Of a stretch of 64,000 bases of DNA, positions 1 through 9,048 are shown piece by piece. This DNA is from Bog-473 sp963750075 (GTDB taxonomy: Bacteria > Actinomycetota > Acidimicrobiia > Acidimicrobiales > RAAP-2). Positions within the stretch are counted from its first letter, which is position 1, and each line of letters begins with the position of its first letter. The notes under the pieces are model-generated. The model ran no database searches. It saw only the letters and a list, made by a program, of their open reading frames with translations, and was not told the DNA's origin. The DNA lies in the NCBI GenBank assembly GCA_963750075.1, contig CAVVPG010000001.1, positions 186,001-250,000 on the forward strand. The letters run 5' to 3'. A program made the position numbers and the translations under genes.

Positions 1-1743
1 GGCCAGGATCATGCGGCGCACGACGGGCAGGCGGTCCTCGCCGAGGAACATGTGCTCGGTGCGGCACAGCCCGATGCCCTCGGCACCGAGGTTGCGCGCG
101 TTGGCGGCGTCGTCACCGGTGTCCGCGTTGGCCCGGACGGCCAGGTGGCCCTTGCGGATGTCGTCGGCCCATGACAACACGGTGTCGAAGGCGGCCGGGG
201 GCTTGGCCGCCGTCAACGGCACCTGCCCGGCCACGACGATCCCGGCCCCGCCGTCGAGCGAGACCCAGTCCCCCTCGTAGAGCATCACGCCCCCCGCGCT
301 CACCTGGTGGTCGCCCAGGCGCAGGACCTCGGCCCCCACGACGGCGGGCTTGCCCCATCCCCGGGCCACGACGGCCGCGTGGGAGACCAGGCCGCCCCGG
401 GCGGTCAGGATCCCCTCGGCGGCCAGCATGCCGTGGACGTCCTCGGGCGAGGTCTCGTTGCGCACCAGGACGACCTGCTCGCCGCGCTCGGCTGCCGCGG
501 CCGCGTCGTCGGCGGTGAAGTAGATGCGCCCCACGGCCGCCCCCGGGCTCGCCCCGAGGCCCTTGGCCCACACCTCGTAGCCCGAGCCGGCGAACTGGGG
601 GTGGAGCACGGCGTCGAGGTGGTCCTCGGTGATGCGCGCGACCGCCTCGGCCCTCGAGATCCCGAGGTCGCTCGGGCGCACCATGTCGACGGCCATCTTG
701 AGGGCGGCGGCACCGGTGCGCTTGCCCACGCGGGTCTGGAGCATCCACAGCTTGCCCTGCTCGATGGTGAACTCGGTGTCGCACATGTCGCGGTAGTGCG
801 CCTCGAGGCGGGCGAAGATCGCGAGCAGCTCGGCGTGGACCCTGGGGAACTGGTTCTTGAGCTCCGCGATGGGCTCGGTGTTGCGGATGCCGGCCACGAC
901 GTCCTCGCCCTGCGCGTTGACCAGGAAGTCGCCGTAGGCGCCCTTGGCCCCGGTGGCGGGGTCACGGGTGAACCCGACGCCGGTGCCCGAGTTGTCGTCG
1001 CGGTTGCCGAAGACCATCGCCTGCACGTTGACCGCGGTGCCGAGGTCGTGGGCGATGTGCTCGCGGTCGCGGTACGCGATGGCGCGGGGCCCGTTCCAGC
1101 TGCGGAACACGGCCTCGATGGCGCCGCGCAGCTGCTCGGCCGGCTTCTGGGGGAACGGCTTGCCCGTGTGGCGCTCGACGATCTGCTGGTAGGAGTCGAC
1201 GAGGTAGCGCAGCAGCTCGGTGGGGACCTTGGCGTCCGAGGTGGTGCCGGCGAGCTCCTTGGCCGCGTCGAAGAGCGAGTCGAACTCCTCGCCGGGCAGC
1301 TCGAGGACGATGCGCCCGTACATGGCGATGAAGCGCCGGTACGAGTCGAAGGCGAAGCGCTCGTCCCCGGTCTGCTTGGCCAACCCCTCGACGGACTCGT
1401 CGTTGAGACCCAGGTTGAGGACCGTGTCCATCATGCCCGGCATGGAGAACTTGGCGCCCGAGCGCACCGAGACGAGCAGGGGGTCGGCGGCGTCGCCGAT
1501 CGTCTTGCCCATGGCGCTCTCGAGCCGGGCGCGCGCCGAGGCCACCTCGGCATCGAGCCCCTTCGGCCAGCGGCCCGCCATGTAGTCGCGGCAGGCGTCG
1601 GTCGAGATGGTGAACCCCGGAGGCACCGGGAGCTCGAGTACCGACGTCATCTCGGCCAGGTTGGCGCCCTTGCCGCCCAGGAGGTCCTTGAGCTCCATGG
1701 GCGGACGGGCGTGGTCGTGGTCGAAGTCGAAGACGTACGGCAT
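1..1743 (-). CDS. ppdK: Pyruvate, phosphate dikinase, N-terminal 581 codons (runs off left edge)
   Basis: PPDK interconverts pyruvate, ATP and Pi with PEP, AMP and PPi through a phosphohistidine. The frame begins with ATG at 1743 (MPYVFDFDHDH) and is open to base 1, so 581 of the roughly 875 residues usual for the family are present. The N-terminal nucleotide-binding region is complete (GGKGANLAEMT near residue 23, SVRSGAKFSMPGMMDTVLNLG near residue 95). The phosphohistidine motif GGLVSHAAVVARGWGKP is present, with its His at residue 455, the position known for the Clostridium symbiosum enzyme. The start of the PEP/pyruvate barrel (CRTEHMF) lies close to the edge. It is divergent from the ABC exporter at 2013 across about 270 bp. 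Identification is secure; only the 3' third is missing. Confidence 0.96.
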   Translation of the reverse strand, partial: MPYVFDFDHDHARPPMELKDLLGGKGANLAEMTSVLELPVPPGFTISTDACRDYMAGRWPKGLDAEVASARARLESAMGKTIGDAADPLLVSVRSGAKFSMPGMMDTVLNLGLNDESVEGLAKQTGDERFAFDSYRRFIAMYGRIVLELPGEEFDSLFDAAKELAGTTSDAKVPTELLRYLVDSYQQIVERHTGKPFPQKPAEQLRGAIEAVFRSWNGPRAIAYRDREHIAHDLGTAVNVQAMVFGNRDDNSGTGVGFTRDPATGAKGAYGDFLVNAQGEDVVAGIRNTEPIAELKNQFPRVHAELLAIFARLEAHYRDMCDTEFTIEQGKLWMLQTRVGKRTGAAALKMAVDMVRPSDLGISRAEAVARITEDHLDAVLHPQFAGSGYEVWAKGLGASPGAAVGRIYFTADDAAAAAERGEQVVLVRNETSPEDVHGMLAAEGILTARGGLVSHAAVVARGWGKPAVVGAEVLRLGDHQVSAGGVMLYEGDWVSLDGGAGIVVAGQVPLTAAKPPAAFDTVLSWADDIRKGHLAVRANADTGDDAANARNLGAEGIGLCRTEHMFLGEDRLPVVRRMILA

Positions 1744-2012
1744 CGGGCCTCCTTGCCCTGGACGGGCGGACCGCGCTGGCGAGCACGGTCACTGGGCGGT
1801 CACACTCCCATCCCAACCTGGGACGGGGCAGCCCATCCTACTTTCCCGCCGACGCCCGCTCAGCCCGCCGTCGAGGGCACGTTCCGACCACGGCGCGCTC
1901 GAGAAGATCGTCGGAGGGCCGGGAACTCCCACCCTGAGCCCAGGGATGCGGTCCAGCGCCCGAGACGTTCGTCGTGCCGGGACCCGGCTGACCACCGCTA
2001 AGTTGCTCGCCA

Positions 2013-3056
2013 ATGACGTCGGGCCCGAACCTCGCCGTCGAGGCGCACGACCTCGTCAAGGTCTTCCCCCGCGGGAACGTGCGCGCCCTCGACGGCGTCT
2101 CGCTCGAAGTGGAGGCCGGCACCGTGCTCGGGCTGCTCGGGCCGAACGGCGCCGGCAAGACCACCGTGGTACGCATCCTCTCCACCATCCTCGGCCCCGA
2201 CGAGGGACGGGCCTCGGTCCTCGGCTACGACGTGGTCTCCCAGGCCGACGCGGTCCGTCGCACCGTCGGGCTCGCCGGCCAATACGCGGCGGTGGACGAG
2301 AACCTCACGGGCCGGGAGAACATCCACATGGTCGGGCGCCTCTCCCACCTGAGCCGCAAGGTCGCGTCACGCCGGGCCGGCGAGCTGCTCGAGGACTTCG
2401 GGCTGGCCGGTGCCGGCGACCGGGTGCTGAAGACCTACTCGGGCGGCATGCGCCGACGCCTCGACCTCGCGGCTGCGCTCGTGGCCAACCCGCCGGTCCT
2501 GTTCCTCGACGAGCCGACGACGGGGTTGGACCCCCAGAGCCGCCAGGCCCTGTGGGTGGCGATCGAGGACCTGGTCCGCGAGGGCACGACGGTCCTGTTG
2601 ACCACCCAGTACCTCGAGGAGGCCGACCGCCTGGCTCGCGACATCGTGGTGATCGACCACGGACGCGTCATCGCCGAGGGGACGCCGGCACAGCTCAAGG
2701 CCGACCTGGGGACGTCGGTCGTCTCCGTGACCCTGGCCGACCGCAGTGCGCTGGAGGGCGCGGTCCCGCTGCTCGCGCCGTTCTCGGAGAAGGCGCCGGT
2801 CGTCGAGGACCTCGTGATCGAGCTGACGGTCACCGACGGCCCCAGAGCGGGGGCCGACGTGCTCCGCTCGCTCGATGCCGCGCAGGTCGCCATTGCCGGT
2901 CTGGCCCTGCGCGAGCCCAGCCTCGACGACGTGTTCCTCAGCCTGACCGGACACAAGACCACGATCGGCGAGGACGAGGAGGCAGTGGCGAAGCCGAAGC
3001 GGAGCCTGGGCCGGGCCCGCAGGAGCGACGCGGCCGACGGGAAGGACGCCGCATGA
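2013..3056 (+). CDS. ABC exporter ATP-binding protein, DrrA type
   Basis: This 347-residue cytoplasmic ATPase of a drug or lipid exporter carries a full nucleotide-binding domain: Walker A GPNGAGKTT near residue 43, signature YSGGMRRRLDLAAAL near 142, and Walker B LFLDEPTTGLD. The QYAAVDENLTGRENI segment and the roughly 100-residue C-terminal extension are typical of DrrA (daunorubicin resistance) proteins. Its stop overlaps the start of the permease gene (ATGA at 3053-3056), so the two should be translated together as a half-transporter pair. The substrate cannot be read from sequence; lipids, glycolipids or antibiotics are all known for the family. No strong Shine-Dalgarno is visible upstream of ATG 2013. 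Confidence 0.93.
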   Translation: MTSGPNLAVEAHDLVKVFPRGNVRALDGVSLEVEAGTVLGLLGPNGAGKTTVVRILSTILGPDEGRASVLGYDVVSQADAVRRTVGLAGQYAAVDENLTGRENIHMVGRLSHLSRKVASRRAGELLEDFGLAGAGDRVLKTYSGGMRRRLDLAAALVANPPVLFLDEPTTGLDPQSRQALWVAIEDLVREGTTVLLTTQYLEEADRLARDIVVIDHGRVIAEGTPAQLKADLGTSVVSVTLADRSALEGAVPLLAPFSEKAPVVEDLVIELTVTDGPRAGADVLRSLDAAQVAIAGLALREPSLDDVFLSLTGHKTTIGEDEEAVAKPKRSLGRARRSDAADGKDAA

Positions 3057-3877
3057 CGACGACCACCATCACCCCACCGGTGCGCCTGAGCCAGCCGAGC
3101 CAGGGCAATCGCCTGTCGTGGGCCGTGTCCGACGTCATGACGATGACGTGGCGCAACCTCCTCGCGCTCGTCCGGACGCCCGAGGCGCTCTTCTTCACCA
3201 CCTTGCAGCCGATCATGTTCGTGCTGCTCTTCACCTACGTCTTCGGCGGGGCCATCCACGTCCCGGGCGGCCACTACATACAGTTCCTGATGCCAGGCAT
3301 CTTCGTGCAGACGGTCATCTTCGGTGCCATGAGCACGGCGGCGGGGCTCTCCGAGGACCTGCACAAGGGCCTGATCGAGCGCTTCCGTGCGCTGCCGATG
3401 AGCCGCGCCGCGGTGCTGGCCGGACGCACCACCGCGGACGTGGTCCGCAACGTCTTCGTCGTGACGCTGATCACCGTGGTGGGCTACGCCGTGGGCTTCC
3501 GCATCGGGACCAACTTCGCGCTGTTCCTGTGCGGCGTGCTGCTCATCCTGCTGTTCGCCTATGCGTTGAGTTGGGGGTTCGCCTACATCGGCCTGTCCGC
3601 GCCCAACGCGGAGACGGCCCAGGTGATGGTCTTCCCGCTGATCTTCCCCCTCCTCTTCGCCTCGTCGGCCTTCGTCCCCGTCGCCACCATGCCGGGGTGG
3701 CTGCAGGGGTTCGCCGAGCATCAGCCGGTGACCCAGGTGGTCAACGCCACGCGGTCGCTGATGGTCGGCGGGGTGCTGCACGACTCGGGCGCCGTGGTGG
3801 CCGCCCTGTTGTGGTGCGCCGGCCTGCTCGTGGTCCTGGCCCCGGTCGCGGTGCGCAAGTACCGCAAGGTCGCCTGA
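3053..3877 (+). CDS. ABC-2 type permease, DrrB type
   Basis: A 274-residue integral membrane partner of the upstream ATPase. After a short cytoplasmic N-terminus there are about six hydrophobic segments: first around LFFTTLQPIMFVLLFTYVFGG, then IFVQTVIFGAMSTA, VFVVTLITVVGYAVGF, LFLCGVLLILLFAYALSW, VFPLIFPLLFASSAFVP, and the last near AALLWCAGLLVVLAPVA. The motif DLHKGLIERFRALPMSRAAVLAGR between segments two and three is characteristic of the ABC-2/DrrB family. Start ATG at 3053 overlaps the ATPase stop by four bases. Gene order ATPase then permease is standard for this exporter class. Confidence 0.93.
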   Translation: MTTTTITPPVRLSQPSQGNRLSWAVSDVMTMTWRNLLALVRTPEALFFTTLQPIMFVLLFTYVFGGAIHVPGGHYIQFLMPGIFVQTVIFGAMSTAAGLSEDLHKGLIERFRALPMSRAAVLAGRTTADVVRNVFVVTLITVVGYAVGFRIGTNFALFLCGVLLILLFAYALSWGFAYIGLSAPNAETAQVMVFPLIFPLLFASSAFVPVATMPGWLQGFAEHQPVTQVVNATRSLMVGGVLHDSGAVVAALLWCAGLLVVLAPVAVRKYRKVA

Positions 3878-3901
3878 CCGACCCGCTCCCCCGCCGGGCG
3901 G

Positions 3902-5236
3902 CTACTCCTCGCCGGTGCGCCGGCGCAGCTCTGCCACGAGGTCCGCGATCGGCAGCCGCACCTGCTCGGTGGTGTCGCGGTCGCGCACGGTCACGGCGTC
4001 GTCCTCGAGCGAGTCGAAGTCGACCGTGACGCACCACGGCGTCCCGACCTCGTCCTGACGCCGGTAGCGCCGCCCGATGCTCTGGGTGACGTCGTAGTCG
4101 ACCATGAAGTGGGGCTGCAGGCGCGCCAGCACCTGGCGGGCCAGCGGCTCGAGGGTGTCCTTCTTCGACAGGGGCAGCACGGCCACCTGGTAGGGGGCGA
4201 GCCGCCAGTGCAGGCGCAGCACCGTGCGGGCCTCGCCGCCCACCTCGTCCTCGCCGTAGGCGGCCAGCAGGAAGGCCATCATGGTCCGGGTCGCGCCGGC
4301 CGCCGGCTCGATCACGTAGGGCGTGTAGCGCTCGTTGGTCTGCTGGTCGAAGTAGTCGAGCGTCACGCCCGACGCCTTGGCGTGCGCGGTGAGGTCGTAG
4401 TCGCCCCGGTTGGCGATGCCCTCGAGCTCGTCCCAACCCCAGGGGAAGAGGAACTCCACGTCGGCCGTGCCGAGCGCATAGTGCGAGAGCTCCTCGGGGT
4501 CGTGGTGGCGCAGCCGGAGCTTGTCCGCGGGCATGCCGAGGTCGAGGTACCACTGCATGCGCTCGGCGAGCCAGTAGTCGAACCACGCGTCCGCCTCGTC
4601 GGGCGGGACGAAGTACTCCATCTCCATCTGCTCGAATTCACGGGTGCGGAACACGAAGTTCTGCGGCGTGATCTCGTTGCGGAACGACTTGCCGACCTGG
4701 GCGATGCCGAAGGGCGGCTTCTTGCGTGTCGTGCCGAGCACGTTTGCGAAGTTGGTGAACATGCCCTGCGCGGTCTCGGGGCGCAGGTAGGCCACGTGCC
4801 CCTCGTCCTCGATCGGGCCGGCGTGGGTCCTGAACATCAGGTGGAACGCCCGCGCCTCGGTCAGGTCGTGCGAACCGCAGTTGGGGCAGACGCCGGCGAT
4901 CTTGTCGGCCCGCCAGCGTTCGTGGCAGCTCTTGCAGTCGACCAGGGGGTCGGTGAAGGTCGCCAGGTGGCCCGAGGCCTCCCAGACGGCGGGCGGGCCC
5001 AGAATGGCGGCGTCGAGCCCGACGATGTCGTCGCGCTGCTGGACCATGGCGCGCCACCAGGCGTTCTTGACGTTGCGCAGCATGTTGACGCCGAGGGGCC
5101 CGTAGTCGTAGGTCGAGCGGAACCCGCCGTAGATCTCGGCCGAAGGGAAGATGAAGCCGCGGGTCCGGCACAGCCGCACCACCTTCTCCATCAGGTCGTC
5201 GGAGGCGGCCGCGGGGGCCTCGGCGGTCTCGGTCAT
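3902..5236 (-). CDS. glyS: Glycyl-tRNA synthetase (single-chain class II type)
   Basis: Charges tRNA-Gly with glycine in the cytoplasm. The protein has 444 residues and starts with ATG at 5236 (MTETAEAPAA). Class II motifs are clear: GFIFPSAEIYGGFRSTYDYGPLG near residue 28, the motif 2 region GKSFRNEITPQNFVFRTREFEQMEMEYF, and the motif 3 region AAGATRTMMAFLLAAY. A four-cysteine zinc insert (CKSCHERW...CPNCGSHD) sits near residues 100-125. The C-terminal anticodon-binding domain runs from about residue 345 and includes the QSIGRRYRRQDEVGTPWCVTVD block. This is the homodimeric (alpha2) form, not the GlyQ/GlyS tetramer. The start overlaps the stop of hemW by ATGA, so it is the last gene of a leftward chain. 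Confidence 0.97.
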   Translation of the reverse strand: MTETAEAPAAASDDLMEKVVRLCRTRGFIFPSAEIYGGFRSTYDYGPLGVNMLRNVKNAWWRAMVQQRDDIVGLDAAILGPPAVWEASGHLATFTDPLVDCKSCHERWRADKIAGVCPNCGSHDLTEARAFHLMFRTHAGPIEDEGHVAYLRPETAQGMFTNFANVLGTTRKKPPFGIAQVGKSFRNEITPQNFVFRTREFEQMEMEYFVPPDEADAWFDYWLAERMQWYLDLGMPADKLRLRHHDPEELSHYALGTADVEFLFPWGWDELEGIANRGDYDLTAHAKASGVTLDYFDQQTNERYTPYVIEPAAGATRTMMAFLLAAYGEDEVGGEARTVLRLHWRLAPYQVAVLPLSKKDTLEPLARQVLARLQPHFMVDYDVTQSIGRRYRRQDEVGTPWCVTVDFDSLEDDAVTVRDRDTTEQVRLPIADLVAELRRRTGEE

Positions 5237-6321
5237 CGGTGCAGGATACCGGAGCGGATTCTGGCGCCGACCTCGTTGGCCAGCAGCCGGCCCCGCACGG
5301 TGAGCACGGCCCGGTCGCCGGCGCGCTCGATGAGGCCGGCGAGCTCCTCGGGGCGCTCGAGGCTCGCCCACGGTACCCCGCGTGGTGTGCGCAGGGAGAG
5401 CGAGAGCGCCTCGAACTCGCGCTGGCCCTCGGTGAGCACCTCGCGCCCGGCCTCGGGTGGGCGCCCGCCCTCCACGGCCGCGATGAAGCGCTCGGGCGTC
5501 CGCACGTTCCACCACCGCACGCCGTCGCGGTGCGAGTGGGCGGCCGACCCGACGCCGAGGTAGTCGCCCTGCTCCCAGTAGAGGTGGTTGTGCCGACACT
5601 CGTGGCCGGGCCGGGCCCAGTTCGAGATCTCCTCCCAGGCGTAGCCGGCGGCGCCGAGCACCCGCTCCGCCCGCTCGTAGCGGCGGGCCTGCGCGTCCTC
5701 GTCGGGGTGGCGGGCCCGGTCCCGGGCGAGGGGCGTGCCGGGCTCGACGGTGAGGCCGTAGGCCGAGAGGTGCGGCGGCGGGTGCGCCAGAGCGAGGACG
5801 TGGTCGAGCGCGGCCGCCCAGTCGTCGTCGCTCTCGGTGGCGCCGCCGAAGATCAGGTCGAGGTTCCAGGTGGCGAAGCCGGCGGCGTGCACCGCGGCCG
5901 ACACGTGCTCGGCGGCATGGGGCACGTGGCGACGACCGAGGCCGCGCAGCACGTGCGCGTGGGTCGACTGCAGGCCGAACGACACCCGCGTCACGCCGGC
6001 GCGCCGGTAGGCGCCGAGGTGCGCGTCGTCGGCGTCCTCGGGATTGCACTCGACGGTGACCTCGGCGCCCGGCGCGCGCGGGATGGCGTCGAGGATGCGG
6101 CACAGCGTGTCGGGGTGGAGGCGGGACGGGGTGCCCCCTCCGAAGAAGACCGAGGCGGCCGGGGCGAGGTGGCCCGCCCCGGCGGCGCGCTGCAGCTCGA
6201 GGACGCAGGCGTCGGCGTAGCGCTCCATGAGGTGGTCGCGGTCGGTGTAGGTGGCGAAGGCGCAGTAGTCGCAGCGTTCCCGGCAGAACGGGACGTGGAC
6301 GTAGACGCCGAAGGCGCTCAA
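5233..6321 (-). CDS. hemW: HemW-like radical SAM protein (heme chaperone / coproporphyrinogen oxidase-like)
   Basis: The 362-residue protein begins FGVYVHVPFCRERCDYCAFATY, giving the radical SAM CX3CX2C cluster motif with the extra conserved cysteine region of the HemN/HemW family. FFGGGTPSRL (SAM-binding GGGTPS), the ECNPED and SFGLQS blocks, and a C-terminal HemN-C domain with the H-N-x-x-Y-W motif (CRHNHLYWEQGDYLGVGSAAHS) all match HemW. HemW proteins insert heme rather than oxidise coproporphyrinogen; that assignment is family knowledge. The best start is TTG at 6321, which overlaps the recO stop as TTGA; a longer upstream reading lies inside recO. Its own stop overlaps glyS, so recO, hemW and glyS are probably coupled. 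Confidence 0.92.
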   Translation of the reverse strand: MSAFGVYVHVPFCRERCDYCAFATYTDRDHLMERYADACVLELQRAAGAGHLAPAASVFFGGGTPSRLHPDTLCRILDAIPRAPGAEVTVECNPEDADDAHLGAYRRAGVTRVSFGLQSTHAHVLRGLGRRHVPHAAEHVSAAVHAAGFATWNLDLIFGGATESDDDWAAALDHVLALAHPPPHLSAYGLTVEPGTPLARDRARHPDEDAQARRYERAERVLGAAGYAWEEISNWARPGHECRHNHLYWEQGDYLGVGSAAHSHRDGVRWWNVRTPERFIAAVEGGRPPEAGREVLTEGQREFEALSLSLRTPRGVPWASLERPEELAGLIERAGDRAVLTVRGRLLANEVGARIRSGILHR

Positions 6322-7052
6322 AGGCCGGCGGTCGAGCGCACGGAGCGGATGCGCCGATCGAGGTGGGCCTCCATCGCCGCGGTGGCCAGCTCCGCCACCT
6401 CGTCGGCCGCCGGCGGCGGCGGCCCCGCCAGCACGGCGGCGAGGTCGCCGCCCAGGATGCGGCCCAGGAGGGCGAGCGCGGCCGGGCTCATGGGGCGGCC
6501 GCTGCGGTGGGCCCGGCACAGGGTGCCGCCCACCACGAGGTCGAACGCCACGAGCTCGACCGTGCCGTCGGGCTCCCCGCAGCTGGCGCACTCGTCGAGG
6601 ACCGGCCCCGCTCCTTCGAGGACCAGGGCCTTGAGGAAGAAGGCCGGCGCGAGCAGCGTCGGGTCGGACCGCACGTCGGCCAGGGCGCCGAGCGCGCCGA
6701 CCAGCATGGCGTAGAGGCGGGGGTCGGGGTGGCGCTCCTGGGCCATCTGGTCGGTCACCTCGAGGAGCGCCATGCCGCGGGGCATGCGGGCGAGGTCTTC
6801 GCGGACCGCCCGGAACGCGTCCAACACCTCGACCTGGTTCACGATGTCGAGGTCGCTCCTCCCCTGCCACAACAGGAGGTCCACGTGGGTCAGCGGCTCC
6901 AGGCGGGCGCCGAACTTCGAGGTGGTCTTGCGCACGCCCTTGGCGACGGCGCGCACCTTGCCGTGGCGCTCGGTCAGGAAGACGACGATGCGGTCGGCCT
7001 CGCCGAGGCGGTAGCTGCGCAGGACGACGCCCCGGTCACGAAACAGGCTCAC
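6318..7052 (-). CDS. recO: DNA repair protein RecO
   Basis: RecO loads RecA onto SSB-coated single strands in the RecFOR pathway. The 244-residue protein starts at GTG 7052 (VSLFRDRGVVLRSYRLGEADRIVVFLT), the standard RecO N-terminal OB-fold beginning. The block GVRKTTSKFGARLEPLTHVDLLLWQGRSDLDIVNQ follows, then the helical domain with a zinc-type CASCG...C..H pair (residues about 175-205). GTG 7052 overlaps the stop of the small membrane protein upstream (GTGA). The synteny recO-uppS nearby is common in Actinobacteria. Confidence 0.95.
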   Translation of the reverse strand: MSLFRDRGVVLRSYRLGEADRIVVFLTERHGKVRAVAKGVRKTTSKFGARLEPLTHVDLLLWQGRSDLDIVNQVEVLDAFRAVREDLARMPRGMALLEVTDQMAQERHPDPRLYAMLVGALGALADVRSDPTLLAPAFFLKALVLEGAGPVLDECASCGEPDGTVELVAFDLVVGGTLCRAHRSGRPMSPAALALLGRILGGDLAAVLAGPPPPAADEVAELATAAMEAHLDRRIRSVRSTAGL

Positions 7053-7372
7053 CGGTCGGCGACCGGCCGCTGGTGGGCGGGGTCGAGCGGGCAGTAGCGC
7101 TCGCCGCGCTTGGCCGCCTCGGCGACGGCCCGGCGGGCCTCGGCGGCGTGGTCGGCCGCCCGGTCGTGGGCCTCCTGGGCGGGCCGGGTCCGGGCGAGGG
7201 CGGCGGCGCCGTGCGAATGGCGGCCGTAGAGCAGGTTGCCGCAAGCGACCAGCACGGCGAGCATGACCAGGGCGATCACGAGCGGGCCCGAGTGCGTGGC
7301 GACGGCGGCCACGACGACGAAGGCGGCCAGGAGGGCGATCCCGGCAACGAGGGCGATCCGCGTGGCGGTCAT
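7049..7372 (-). CDS. Small two-helix membrane protein of unknown function
   Basis: A 107-residue protein that I do not recognise. Two hydrophobic helices at residues about 6-27 and 31-49 are separated by a very short loop. They are followed by an Ala/Arg/Glu-rich, probably helical cytoplasmic tail (AQEAHDRAADHAAEARRAVAEAAKRGERYCPLDPAHQ) that could form a coiled coil. A single Cys near the end lies in YCPLDPAH. It starts with ATG 7372 and its stop overlaps the recO start, so it is the first gene of the recO-hemW-glyS chain. Coding status is supported by the overlap and by the clean membrane topology; function is open. Confidence 0.75.
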   Translation of the reverse strand: MTATRIALVAGIALLAAFVVVAAVATHSGPLVIALVMLAVLVACGNLLYGRHSHGAAALARTRPAQEAHDRAADHAAEARRAVAEAAKRGERYCPLDPAHQRPVADR

Positions 7373-7460
7373 GGTCCACCCATTTTCGCAGCTGTGGACC
7401 CTGGGCCGGGTCGGGGGCGCCGCGGCCGCTGCGGCCCCGGTCAGGGGATCGCCGTCGTGG

Positions 7461-8222
7461 TCAGGGGTTGACGGCGCCGAAGCGCCGCACCCGGCGCTGG
7501 TAGTCGATCACGGCCTCGTAGAGATGCCGACGGCGCATGTCGGGCCACAGGGTCTCGGGAAAGACGAGCTCGCTGTAGGCGATCTCCCACAGGAGGAAGT
7601 TCGAGATGCGCGTCTCGCCCGAGGTGCGGATGACGAGGTCGGGGTCGGGCATGTCGGGGAAATAGAGGTGGCGCCGGATGGCCTTCTCGTCGACCTTGTT
7701 GGCCGGGGTGCCCTCGGCGACGAGGGCGCGCACGGCGTCGACGATCTCGGCGCGGCCGCCGTAGTTGAAGGCCATCGTCATCACCATGCGCGTGTTGTGC
7801 CTGGTGAGCTCGATCGACTCGTCCATGCTCTTGAGCACGCCGCGGGGCACCCGCCAGTCGCGCCGGCCGGCGAAACGGATCTGGACTCCTTTGTCGTTGA
7901 GCTCGTCGCGGCGGCGCGCCAGCAGCGACCGGTTGAAGTTCATGAGGTAGCGCACCTCGTCGGGCGGCCGGCGCCAGTTCTCGGTGGAGAACGCGTAGAG
8001 GGTGATCCACTTGATGCCGATCTCGAGGGCGCCGTTGACCACATCGAGGAGCGCGGTCTCCCCGGCGGCGTGCCCCTCGGTGCGGGGCAGCCCCCGGGCG
8101 TTGGCCCAGCGACCGTTGCCGTCCATGACACAGGCGACGTGGACGGGGACACGGGACAGATCGAGCTCCGGCGGGACGGGGTCCGGGGTCTCCGAGCCCT
8201 CGTCGCGGGCGGTGGAGGTCAC
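7461..8222 (-). CDS. uppS: Isoprenyl transferase (undecaprenyl diphosphate synthase family)
   Basis: A cis-prenyltransferase that adds isopentenyl diphosphate units to make the polyprenyl diphosphate carrier lipid for cell wall and glycan assembly. The 253-residue protein starts at GTG 8222. The catalytic Asp lies in VMDGNGRWA (Asp34), followed by GHAAGETALLDVV, the LYAFSTENWRRP motif, and the C-terminal RTSGETRISNFLLWE and F-P-E-T-LWPD blocks. All family motifs are intact. Actinobacteria often have two paralogues (short- and long-chain); sequence alone does not say which this is. Confidence 0.95.
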   Translation of the reverse strand: MTSTARDEGSETPDPVPPELDLSRVPVHVACVMDGNGRWANARGLPRTEGHAAGETALLDVVNGALEIGIKWITLYAFSTENWRRPPDEVRYLMNFNRSLLARRRDELNDKGVQIRFAGRRDWRVPRGVLKSMDESIELTRHNTRMVMTMAFNYGGRAEIVDAVRALVAEGTPANKVDEKAIRRHLYFPDMPDPDLVIRTSGETRISNFLLWEIAYSELVFPETLWPDMRRRHLYEAVIDYQRRVRRFGAVNP

Positions 8223-8331
8223 CCGCTGAACCTACCGCGACGCGCCCGCGCCCATTTACCCGCGGTCGGCGCCCTTCGTGTTGAATGGGTCCACCCCCCA
8301 CCAGGCGGTGTGGGGAGAACGGAGGACACCC

Positions 8332-9003
8332 ATGACAGACCAAGCGTCTGCTCCCCGCCCCGACACCACCGACATGTACGCCGTGCACGGCGTCTTCCGG
8401 GACACCCTCGGTGCGGCCCCGCGGCTCGTCGGCGGCATCGGCCCCGGTGACGGCGAGCGGGTGGCACTGATCGCCAACTACTACGAGAACGTGCTGTCCT
8501 TCCTGGAGTCGCACCACGACGCCGAGGAGAAGCTGGTCTTCCCCCTCCTCCGCGAGCGGTGCGCCGGCGAGGACGCGCTCATCGACGAGTTGGTCGCGCA
8601 GCACGAGGAGGCGATCGAGCTGCTGGAGGAGGCGCAGCGCATGCTGGCGGCCTGGCCGTCGGGGGACGCCGCCAGCCAGAAGGCGGCCGAGGACGCGCTC
8701 GAGGCGCTGCACACGCAGCTGGTCGCCCACCTCGACGAGGAGGAGGCGCGCGTGTTGCCGCTGGCCGCGGCCAACCTCTCGATGGAGGAGTGGGGCAAGC
8801 TGCCCGGGCACGGCATGGCCAACTTCCACGGCGACAAGATCTGGCTGATCCTCGGGCTCATCAGGGAGCGCATGACCGAGGAGCAGCGCGCCGCCATGCT
8901 CGAGCACATGCCGCCCCCCGCCCTCGACATGTGGACCGGCTTCGGCGAGCAGGCGTACAAGGACTACTCCGCCGAGGTCGTGGTGGAGGTCGGCCGGCGC
9001 TGA
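8332..9003 (+). CDS. Hemerythrin-like HHE domain protein
   Basis: A 223-residue soluble protein starting at ATG 8332, 6 bases after a GGAGGA-type ribosome binding site. A four-helix bundle hemerythrin/HHE domain is suggested by HGVFRDTL (about residue 18), ESHHDAEEKLVFPLL (about 62), AQHEEAIELLEEAQ (about 88) and HLDEEEARVLPLA (about 131), which supply the usual His/Glu di-iron ligands. The C-terminal third (LPGHGMANFHGDKIWLILGLIRERMTEEQ) is also found in actinobacterial hemerythrin proteins. The probable role is iron- or oxygen/NO-related sensing or binding; that is inference. It stands alone between uppS (divergent) and the helicase. Confidence 0.85.
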   Translation: MTDQASAPRPDTTDMYAVHGVFRDTLGAAPRLVGGIGPGDGERVALIANYYENVLSFLESHHDAEEKLVFPLLRERCAGEDALIDELVAQHEEAIELLEEAQRMLAAWPSGDAASQKAAEDALEALHTQLVAHLDEEEARVLPLAAANLSMEEWGKLPGHGMANFHGDKIWLILGLIRERMTEEQRAAMLEHMPPPALDMWTGFGEQAYKDYSAEVVVEVGRR

Positions 9004-9048
9004 GCCGGTGCTGCCGCGGCTGTCGCCACGGGCGGGCATGATCGGGGC